DNA of 5,443 nt from an uncultured Polyangiaceae bacterium (GTDB taxonomy: Bacteria > Myxococcota_A > Polyangia > Polyangiales > Houyiibacteriaceae): positions 1 to 5,443 of the forward strand of contig CAMYJN010000201.1 of NCBI GenBank assembly GCA_947258625.1. Reading direction: 5' to 3'. This document shows, one piece after another, positions 1 to 5,443 of the stretch. The position numbers and the translations under genes were made by a program. The notes under the pieces are model-generated. The model was not told where the DNA came from, did no database searches, and was given only the letters and a program-made list of their open reading frames with translations. The stretch's first letter is position 1. Each line of letters opens with the position of its first letter.

Positions 1-6
1 AAGGAA

Positions 7-1932
7 GTGTTGGAGGGGCTGCCCTGGCGCGCCCTTCCCTCCGCGCATCACTCCACGAGCCCCCTCAATGGGCTGCGCTTCGACCTCAGCAACGAAGACT
101 CTGAGCTCTTGGAGCTTCGCCACGCGCGAGAGCTCAGCATCGAAGAGCTCGCGTTTGTGTACGGCAAGCCGCCGGAGGTGATCGAAGAGCGCGTGGATGC
201 GGCCATGGCGCAGGCGCGGCGGATTCTCGCGGAGCACGGAGTTTCCGACGCCAGCCGCTTTGGTCGCGTCATCATCGAGGCGTTTGCTCTCGAGGCCGCG
301 CCGCATGCACTAGGTGAGGAAAACGAAATCGTCGAGCCCTTGTCCAACGGCACGATCGTCGGCGGGCGGTACTCCATCGAGGCACGCGTCGGGCTGGGCG
401 CGTTTGGAGACGTGTACCGAGCCAAGGACACCGAAGTTCCGGGCCATGTCGTCGCACTAAAAATGTTGCACCAGCCCGCGCACTCGAAGTCGGCCAAGCA
501 GTCTGCCCTCCGGGAGCTGCGACTCATCGCCTCGGTGTTCCATCCGTCGATCGTACAGTTCAAAGACCACGGCTGGTTCGAGGAGCGGCTCTGGTTCGTC
601 ATGCCTTGGTACGACGGTGAGACGCTCGAGTCACGTCTACAGCGTGAGCCCTTGAATCGCGCCGAAGCGCTTTCGATCTTTCAGCCACTCGCGCGCGCGC
701 TCGCCGCGATGCACGCCGCAGGAGTGCGCCACCAAGACGTCAAGCCGGAAAACATCTTTCTCGCTCGAATCCCTGGGTTCGGCGCAGAGGAAGTCACGCC
801 GGTGCTTCTCGATCTTGGTGTGGCCGCGACCGAGGCGGAGATGGTGGTCGCGGGGACGCCGACGTACTTCGCGCCCGAGGTCGCCGCGCAGTTTGCCTCG
901 GTCGAGAGTAAACCCGTGGTGAGCAACAAGGCCGACGTGTTCGCGCTGGCCCTTTCGCTTCGGAACGCGCTCGAGCCGGAAACCCAAGAGGACGTCGCCG
1001 CGGGTGCGGTCGACACGTTCATCGAGAATCGCTCCAACGAGACGCCCGGTGCACCGAGCCGCAAAGGTCTCAAATACCTCGCACCGTTCTTCGACCGCTG
1101 GCTGAGTCTAAATGCCGCCGAGCGGCCCACGGCCGAAGAGCTTGCCGGGGAGCTTACGGCGCTGTCGCTCCCCGAAGAGCGTCGCAAACGCGTGAAGACG
1201 ATTCTGCGTTGGACGATTCCACTGGCGCTCGCTCTGCTCGGAGCATCGGGCGCCGCCGTGACCGTCTTCTATCAGCAGGCCGAAACCCAGCGCGAAGTGG
1301 CTCAGCAAGCCAAGCTCACCGCTTCGGATCTTCGCCGGGACCTCGCCGACACGCGCGAGATCGCCGAACAGCTGGAGCTCCGCTACGAGCAGAGCCGGCT
1401 GACGCGCACCGAGCTTGCGAAGCGCCTGGCACGCACCGATGGGCAGGTCGCCGCTCTGAAGACGCAGCTCAAAGACGAAGAGCGACGCCTGACGCGCACG
1501 CGCGAGAAGCTCGCGCAGAACCGCCAGGAGAAGGCGACCATCGAGCAGCACCTTTCGGAGACCGAGCGCGACCTTTCCGCGACGGAGCGCTCGCTCGCAG
1601 GTGCGAATCAAAAGCTCGCCGCGACGGCCCAGAAGCTGAGCGCAGAGCAAGAACGCGCCCAACGCATCCAACGACGGCTCGACCGAGAAGGCGAGCGCCG
1701 ACTGGAGCTTCAGGGTGAGATCGCTGCGCTCGACGCCCGCCTGAACGCCGAGCTCTCGAAAACCAAAGCGCTGCAAGACTCCGTCGCCAGGGCCGTCGCC
1801 GCGCGTAGCCGCGCCGAGCTCGAGCTCGAGTTCGCAGAAGAAGAGCTCGATGCGCTTCGCAATCGTTCCAAGCCCCACGCGTCGGAGCCCGAATCCGACC
1901 CGAACCCCGGCGAGCCGACGCCCGGAACCTGA
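7..1932 (+). CDS. Transmembrane Hanks-type Ser/Thr protein kinase with N-terminal sigma-region-4-like HTH and C-terminal coiled coil
   Basis: Predicted to phosphorylate Ser/Thr on unknown partners at the inner membrane. Residues (counted from GTG at 7): about 24-77 resemble a sigma-70 region 4 helix-turn-helix (LLELRHARELSIEELAFVYG). The kinase domain spans about 120-385: Gly loop GLGAFGDV 129-136, VALK Lys152, helix-C Glu170, catalytic HQDVKPEN with Asp244/Lys246/Asn249, DLG Asp269, TPTYFAPE 284-291, Asp310 and Arg373. All catalytic residues are present, but HRD is HQD and DFG is DLG. A basic stretch (392-397) precedes one membrane helix at 400-421, so the kinase should be cytoplasmic and the tail periplasmic. 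Residues about 423-620 are a long charged coiled coil; the last 20 are Pro-rich. No PASTA or TPR repeats are seen. The start is uncertain: the frame is open to the left edge, and AAGGA at 1-5 lies too close to GTG for a normal ribosome site, so the protein may begin upstream. It converges with the zinc-ribbon gene, 22 bp apart. Confidence 0.95.
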   Translation: MLEGLPWRALPSAHHSTSPLNGLRFDLSNEDSELLELRHARELSIEELAFVYGKPPEVIEERVDAAMAQARRILAEHGVSDASRFGRVIIEAFALEAAPHALGEENEIVEPLSNGTIVGGRYSIEARVGLGAFGDVYRAKDTEVPGHVVALKMLHQPAHSKSAKQSALRELRLIASVFHPSIVQFKDHGWFEERLWFVMPWYDGETLESRLQREPLNRAEALSIFQPLARALAAMHAAGVRHQDVKPENIFLARIPGFGAEEVTPVLLDLGVAATEAEMVVAGTPTYFAPEVAAQFASVESKPVVSNKADVFALALSLRNALEPETQEDVAAGAVDTFIENRSNETPGAPSRKGLKYLAPFFDRWLSLNAAERPTAEELAGELTALSLPEERRKRVKTILRWTIPLALALLGASGAAVTVFYQQAETQREVAQQAKLTASDLRRDLADTREIAEQLELRYEQSRLTRTELAKRLARTDGQVAALKTQLKDEERRLTRTREKLAQNRQEKATIEQHLSETERDLSATERSLAGANQKLAATAQKLSAEQERAQRIQRRLDREGERRLELQGEIAALDARLNAELSKTKALQDSVARAVAARSRAELELEFAEEELDALRNRSKPHASEPESDPNPGEPTPGT

Positions 1933-1954
1933 GCGGTCGTCACGCGGCGCGAGG

Positions 1955-2131
1955 CTAGCGGCGGCCCTTGTAGCCCATCATGTCTTGAACGACGGACTCG
2001 CTCATCTCGGCGATCTCCGCTTCTTCGGCAATGCGCTCCGCACAGTCTTCACAGACTTTGATGCGGCGCCCGTCTGCCTTGACGGCAACGCGCTCATCAA
2101 CCTTGTCCTTGCACGATCGGCAGGTCGGCAT
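1955..2131 (-). CDS. Small two-CxxC zinc-ribbon-like protein (58 aa)
   Basis: A 58-residue ORF running from ATG (2131) to TAG (1955). It starts MPTCRSCKDK and has two knuckles, CRSC (Cys4, Cys7) and CEDC (Cys27, Cys30), 19 residues apart; this is the usual four-Cys arrangement for one zinc ion. The second half (33-50) is an acidic helix-like segment, and the protein ends with the basic MMGYKGRR. No signal peptide or membrane segment is present, so it should be cytoplasmic. It begins 6 nt after the stop of the 228-residue gene, with a weak GAGG ribosome site overlapping that stop, so translation is probably coupled. Its role is unknown; such small zinc ribbons can bind nucleic acid or protein, but nothing here decides between them. 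The intact knuckles, the ATG and the tight spacing argue for a real gene. Confidence 0.85.
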   Translation of the reverse strand: MPTCRSCKDKVDERVAVKADGRRIKVCEDCAERIAEEAEIAEMSESVVQDMMGYKGRR

Positions 2132-2137
2132 GGCGCG

Positions 2138-2824
2138 CTACCTCGCCCGAGGGAGGAAACGGCTCATCCCGGGCAGCAGGACGTTCTGGCGAACCGAGCG
2201 AAAGGCGCCGCCAAAGCCGGTCGGAAGTGCGCGGAACGCGATGTCGACGTGCCGCTGGTCGGTTTCGACGCCGTGCAGGGTGACAAACGAAGTCAGCAAG
2301 GAGACGGCCCGCCGGACGAGAGGGTTTTTGCCAATCTTTGGATCGCGCATCAGGTCGAGCACGATTCGGTTCCCGTTGGCCTCGGCCAGAACGGGAGAGC
2401 GGCCGGGCATGAAGTTCACCAGCGTCCCCGGATTCGAAAGGTCCAGCGCGCCGGACTTGATCAAGGCGGCGATCGGAGAGTCGGACTCGCCGTTGAGCTT
2501 GAGCTTCACCTCTTCGAGCCGAAGCGCCACGGTCAGCTCCTCGTCGTTGAACACGATGCGCTCTACAAAAACGATCGCGCCAGCGCGAATCGGTGTGTTC
2601 ATCAGGTCGACATTGCCCGATAGTCGAAGGCCCGGCGGAACCGAGTCGATGTGGAAATCCTCGACCTTGCCGCTGCGCTCGGCCTGCTGGCCGAGCCAAC
2701 GCAGGGCCGCGACCGGGACGCCGACCCTGAGGCCCAGCGCGCTTCGAACCGCGCGTCCGACCTCCTCGGGGTGCACACGCAGGTAAGAACGAAGGGCGTC
2801 GACTGTTTCTTGGGGTGTGGGCAT
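2138..2824 (-). CDS. Conserved-looking protein of unknown function (228 aa)
   Basis: I do not recognise the family. The protein starts MPTPQETVDALRSYL, a helical N-terminus (about 4-50, containing RVHPEEVGRAVRSALGL). From about 55 to 110 it alternates hydrophobic and polar residues like beta strands (for example IVFVERIVFNDEELTVALRL). A mixed region follows, with SGALDLSNPGTLVNFMPGRS at 124-143, then a hydrophobic helix around 168-183 and a Pro/Arg-containing end. There is no signal peptide, membrane helix, Cys cluster or nucleotide-binding motif, so it looks cytoplasmic. The long strand-rich centre could suit a lipid- or ligand-binding barrel, but that is a guess. It lies 60 nt downstream of the lipoprotein gene and 6 nt upstream of the zinc-ribbon gene, and is probably in one operon with the latter. 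No Shine-Dalgarno sequence precedes the ATG: the minus strand reads ACTCCTCCGGTC there. It may be leaderless or SD-independent. Confidence 0.8.
   Translation of the reverse strand: MPTPQETVDALRSYLRVHPEEVGRAVRSALGLRVGVPVAALRWLGQQAERSGKVEDFHIDSVPPGLRLSGNVDLMNTPIRAGAIVFVERIVFNDEELTVALRLEEVKLKLNGESDSPIAALIKSGALDLSNPGTLVNFMPGRSPVLAEANGNRIVLDLMRDPKIGKNPLVRRAVSLLTSFVTLHGVETDQRHVDIAFRALPTGFGGAFRSVRQNVLLPGMSRFLPRAR
2141..2144 (-). promoter_or_regulatory. Weak ribosome binding site (GAGG) of the zinc-ribbon gene
   Basis: GAGG on the minus strand ends 9 nt before the ATG at 2131 and abuts the TAG stop of the upstream 228-residue gene, supporting translation coupled to that gene and the choice of this start. 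Confidence 0.4.
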
Positions 2825-2884
2825 GACCGGAGGAGTCTAATGTTCGGACCGGCCCACGTAAATGGCCAATTCAGGGGACCCAAG

Positions 2885-3520
2885 CTACGGGTTGAGCATG
2901 ATGGTCGTTGGGTCGCAAAAACCGCGGCCGTCCCCTAGATCGGTGCACTCAGGCGCCACCTCCGCCACTCTGGGACACTCGTTGATGGCGGTCGGGTCGC
3001 AAATCCGCTGGCACGTGGGGCCGTTCCTGCCCTCTCCCTCACAGGTCGCTCCGGGGATGCACACGCAGACGCCACCGAGGACGCAGTCGAGGCTGAAGTC
3101 GCAGAGGAATCCGATGTCCCCCGGGCGGTACTCCGGGTTCTCGAGCTCTCCGGGTAGGCAGAGCCAGAGCTCCGGGGCGGCGCCACCCACGCCCCCGATG
3201 CCGCCGATACCGCCTGCGCCGCCTGCGCCGGCTTCACCGCCCATGCCGCCCTCGCCGCCTGCGCCCGAGCTGCCGCCAATGCCTTCGAGATCGGAGAGCA
3301 CCTCCACCGATTCCAAGCACGCCGCTCCGTTACCACATCGCACTTGGTCGGCGTCGCAGACCTTCATGCAGTATTTCCCGTAAACGGTGTCGGCACAGAT
3401 CGAACCGCCGCGGCACTCCGACGTTTGGAAGCACGCAGCGCCCTCGTTGATCGGCTTCGCGCAGGCGAACAGAAGCGCCATCAGCAAAGCAAAGGGCAAA
3501 AGAAGAGCTCGGGGGTTCAT
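2885..3520 (-). CDS. Cys-rich surface or periplasmic lipoprotein with Gly-Gly-X linker (211 aa)
   Basis: The ATG at 3520 (MNPRALLLPFALLM) is preferred to the in-frame TTG at 3538, because it gives a compact signal peptide with Arg4, a hydrophobic core at 5-18 and the lipobox LFAC with lipid-attached Cys20. Phe at -2 is slightly atypical. The mature protein has two Cys modules. Module 1 (about 30-68) has Cys at 30, 36, 42, 51, 55, 62 and 68; module 2 (about 121-202) has Cys at 121, 140, 146, 152, 154, 160, 170, 174, 182, 192 and 202. They are joined by a flexible Gly-rich linker (80-115). Spaced Cys such as CFQTSEC and YCMKVC are typical of disulfide-rich secreted proteins of myxobacteria and their relatives. 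Ala at +2 does not signal inner-membrane retention, so an outer-membrane location is likely. The function is unknown. It sits 60 nt after the ligase-like gene and 60 nt before the 228-residue gene. No clear ribosome site is seen. Confidence 0.88.
   Translation of the reverse strand: MNPRALLLPFALLMALLFACAKPINEGAACFQTSECRGGSICADTVYGKYCMKVCDADQVRCGNGAACLESVEVLSDLEGIGGSSGAGGEGGMGGEAGAGGAGGIGGIGGVGGAAPELWLCLPGELENPEYRPGDIGFLCDFSLDCVLGGVCVCIPGATCEGEGRNGPTCQRICDPTAINECPRVAEVAPECTDLGDGRGFCDPTTIMLNP
3176..3283 (-). repeat. Gly-Gly-X coding repeat (9-bp periodic) in the lipoprotein linker
   Basis: Lipoprotein codons 80-115 encode a run of Gly-Gly-X tripeptides (EGG, MGG, AGG, IGG, IGG, VGG and similar), seen on the plus strand as imperfect repeats of a GCCGCC core with a third variable codon, giving a 9-bp period. 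It separates two disulfide-rich modules, as a flexible spacer would. Such runs can vary in length by replication slippage in steps of whole residues, and are common in secreted Myxococcota proteins. Confidence 0.85.
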
Positions 3521-3580
3521 CGAGACGGTATGTAGCAAGAGAGCCGGGGGGGCGCGATTTTTGTACAGTGGAGGCCTTGC

Positions 3581-5443
3581 CTAGGCGCCGATCTCGGATC
3601 CGTGATGGGGCGCGGCTCCGTATTGCTGGGCGCGTTCGTGATAAACGAAGAGCTCGGCGCCTTCACCGAGAGCCGCGCTTTCGAGCGCTGATTTATCGGG
3701 TCGAAAGCCGTCGGTCATCGGGATGCGTTCGAGGCGCTTGACCCAGTGTGGCCGCTCCCTCGGGTCCAGTCCTGCGGCAAACTCGTTCCAGGCCTGCAAA
3801 TCCAGCCCTCGATTGCCCTCGGTGACCACGACCGCCACGGGACGATCGAACCCGTCTTGCTGGACCCCGTACACGACGTTGTGTCGGAGGGCCGCAAAGC
3901 CATAGAGGGCATCCTCAATCGACCGGGTGGCGACGACTCCGGTCGCCGTGCGCAGCATCCGGCTGACCCGGTCGACGAACCAAAAGTCACCGTCAACATC
4001 GCGCCGCAGCACGTCCCAGGTGACGAACCAGGTGTCGTCGGGCTCGAAGACTCCGCGAAGCAAACGTAGGCCGGCCTCGTCGCCTCCAGTGAAACTCGCG
4101 AGCGGATGGTCGGCGTCGAGTCGCGCGAGCAAAATACCGGGCTCATTGTCGTCGCATCGAATCAGCAGCCCGTGCTCATCGCGTCCGAACTCCTCTGCCT
4201 CGAAGTCGTAGCGGACCAGCTTGACCTCCGCGCTCCCCGGAAGCGGACGACCGAGCGCGCCCACCTTTTCACCCGAGGCGTTGGCGAGCACAGCATTGCC
4301 TTCTGTGGCTGCATAGAACTCCAAAATCCCAACCGGACCGAACCGATCGACGATGCGCTGCCAGACGTCACGCCGTAAGCCGCTTCCCGCAAACAGGCGA
4401 ATCGGGTTTTCGTTGTCCGAAGCGGAAGGCTCGGCCCGCAAGAGCTCGCGCAGCATCTCGCCCGCATAGAAGACCACCGTCGCGCCGTATCGACGCACGT
4501 CGTCCCAAAACGCATCGGGGTCGAATGCTGTGGCGAGCGCCAGGCGGGACCCACCCACGAGGCCGCCGCCCACGGTCACCAACATGCCGGCCGGGTGATG
4601 CAGAGGCAGGCAACAGTACACGGTGTCGCGCGGCGACAAGCTGCAGGCGGCAGCGGCGCCATAAGCCGAGAAGGCCCAGCGCTGGTTGGTGATCTTGGCC
4701 GCACGCGGGCTCTTTCCCCTTCCCGCCGTGAGCATGATCATCGCCAAATCGCGGGCAAGCCCGGGGTTGGGCTCATACCAGCCGGGAAGCTCCACCGCGT
4801 CGGGGTCGATTTGCTCCATGTCGGTGACGCCCGGTGGGAGCGAGCGTTCTTCGCCCACTCCACCGAGGACGAGGGCCTGGCCGAAGAGCTCCTTGCCCAA
4901 AGCCGCGTTCTCGGGGTCGGTAACGAGGAAACGCGGCGCCGAGCCATGGAGCGCATCTTCGAGCGTGGCGCGCGAACGGCTCGGGCTGAGCAGAATCGGC
5001 ACCGCACCCAAGCGGCTCAACGCGGCGGTCATCGAAAGGTAGCTCGGACGAGCGCCCATCAAGACGGCAACCGGCTCACCGCGGCGAACACCACAGCGAA
5101 TCAAGCCCCGAACGACGTTGTCAACGCGTCGGTCCGCCTGCGCGTAGGACAGGGCGCGGCCTTGCCAAAGAAAGAAGGTCCCCTCCGGATCGGCGTGCGC
5201 CTTTTCGGAAAGCGCAAGACCCAGGTTCACCCGCGTGTCGGGCTGCATCTGTTGGAGAACGCTGAGGCGGGGCACTTGCCAGCGCAGGTTGTCGAGCTCC
5301 CCGCCTAGGTCGGTCGCGGCTCGGCCGACGCGCTGCCACCAAGCGCCCACGGTGCCAACGATGGTTCGATAGAAGAGCTCGATATCGAAATCGACCTCGT
5401 CGAAGCTCGCTTCCTCCGGTTCTTCGAGTGGTGCCGGCGCTTG
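3581..5443 (-). CDS. AMP-binding, FATP/very-long-chain acyl-CoA synthetase-like domain (C-terminal 620 aa; 5' end outside window)
   Basis: An ANL-superfamily adenylating domain that would activate long-chain fatty acids as acyl-AMP/acyl-CoA if active. A GTG occurs at 5350, but the frame stays open to the right edge for 31 more codons (including APAPLEEPEEASFDEVDFD, an acidic linker), so the true start lies outside. Counted from GTG 5350: substrate-entry half 40-200; P-loop region TAGRGKSPRAAK 208-219; LPLHHPAG 248-255; FWDDVRRYGATVVFYAGEML 281-300; A5 FYAATEGN 345-352 (FATP-type FYGATE.N); A7 TWDVLRR 444-450; FVDR 458-461; A10-like DGFRPDK with Lys553. The match to SLC27/FATP and FadD6-like enzymes, rather than FadD or acetyl-CoA synthetase, rests on the A5 motif and the LPLHHPAG and FWDD segments. 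Oddities: TSGTTGxPK has become TAGRGKSPR, TGD has become TWD, and the FATP GDTFRW-GENV segment is replaced by VSRMLRTATGVV. No membrane helix is evident. The lipoprotein gene follows 60 nt downstream on the same strand. Confidence 0.9.
   Translation of the reverse strand, partial: QAPAPLEEPEEASFDEVDFDIELFYRTIVGTVGAWWQRVGRAATDLGGELDNLRWQVPRLSVLQQMQPDTRVNLGLALSEKAHADPEGTFFLWQGRALSYAQADRRVDNVVRGLIRCGVRRGEPVAVLMGARPSYLSMTAALSRLGAVPILLSPSRSRATLEDALHGSAPRFLVTDPENAALGKELFGQALVLGGVGEERSLPPGVTDMEQIDPDAVELPGWYEPNPGLARDLAMIMLTAGRGKSPRAAKITNQRWAFSAYGAAAACSLSPRDTVYCCLPLHHPAGMLVTVGGGLVGGSRLALATAFDPDAFWDDVRRYGATVVFYAGEMLRELLRAEPSASDNENPIRLFAGSGLRRDVWQRIVDRFGPVGILEFYAATEGNAVLANASGEKVGALGRPLPGSAEVKLVRYDFEAEEFGRDEHGLLIRCDDNEPGILLARLDADHPLASFTGGDEAGLRLLRGVFEPDDTWFVTWDVLRRDVDGDFWFVDRVSRMLRTATGVVATRSIEDALYGFAALRHNVVYGVQQDGFDRPVAVVVTEGNRGLDLQAWNEFAAGLDPRERPHWVKRLERIPMTDGFRPDKSALESAALGEGAELFVYHERAQQYGAAPHHGSEIGA

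Noticed and set aside
1108..1878. A 256-codon minus-strand frame opposite the kinase coiled coil
   Set aside because: It is the antisense of a strongly supported protein; its Leu/Arg/Gly-rich product reflects the GC-rich heptad codons.
1850..2623. A long plus-strand open frame (257 codons) across the 3' end of the kinase gene and the minus-strand genes
   Set aside because: It overlaps well-supported genes on both strands, its product is low-complexity and Arg/His-rich, and it lacks any motif; a GC-rich shadow frame.
2825..2852. GACCGG direct repeat (2825-2830 and 2847-2852), 22 bp apart, in the gap before the 228-residue gene
   Set aside because: Six-base repeats arise easily at this GC content; no regulator or further copies support an operator.
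2840..2938. Plus-strand 32-codon frame (ATG at 2840) preceded by a good-looking GGAGGAG
   Set aside because: It is the end of a longer antisense frame, overlaps the lipoprotein 3' end, and its product has no recognisable feature; the ribosome-site-like sequence is probably chance.
3521..3538. TTG at 3538 as the lipoprotein start
   Set aside because: It adds six residues before the Arg-containing signal peptide without a ribosome site; ATG at 3520 gives a normal lipoprotein signal peptide.
3541..3580. Run of seven G (3546-3552) and nearby ATTTTTG between the ligase-like and lipoprotein genes
   Set aside because: There is no stem next to a T-run on the transcribed strand, so it does not make an intrinsic terminator; phase variation is unlikely because the G run is outside coding sequence.

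Overview
The window reads as chromosomal DNA from a high-GC bacterium, most likely a member of the Myxococcota (former deltaproteobacterial myxobacteria). Three features point there: a Hanks-type kinase with a membrane anchor and coiled-coil tail, a Cys-rich lipoprotein whose two Cys modules are joined by a long Gly-Gly-X linker, and a bacterial acyl-CoA synthetase of the FATP type. This placement is inferred from gene style, not from a marker gene. I see no rRNA, tRNA, CRISPR array, insertion sequence or phage gene.

Layout. Positions 7-1932 (+) encode a 641-residue transmembrane Ser/Thr kinase that begins with a sigma-region-4-like helix-turn-helix. It converges, across a 22-bp gap, on four minus-strand genes. 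In their direction of transcription these are: the C-terminal 620 residues of an AMP-binding (FATP/very-long-chain acyl-CoA synthetase-like) protein that enters from the right edge (5443-3581); a 211-residue Cys-rich lipoprotein (3520-2885); an unrecognised 228-residue protein (2824-2138); and a 58-residue two-CxxC zinc-ribbon-like protein (2131-1955). The gaps are 60, 60 and 6 nt, so the last two genes are very probably cotranscribed and all four may be.

Functional reading. The ligase-like protein would act on long acyl chains if active, but its ATP-binding loop and its A8 hinge region are both degenerate, and its reading frame continues off the window through an acidic, proline-containing linker, so it is probably one domain of a larger protein. 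The lipoprotein is a surface or periplasmic protein of unknown role. The 228-residue protein and the zinc-ribbon protein look cytoplasmic. No sequence feature links the kinase to the minus-strand genes beyond adjacency. The items most worth a second look are the sigma4-like/kinase fusion, the degenerate FATP-like domain in a probable fusion, and the small CxxC gene, which is easy to miss.
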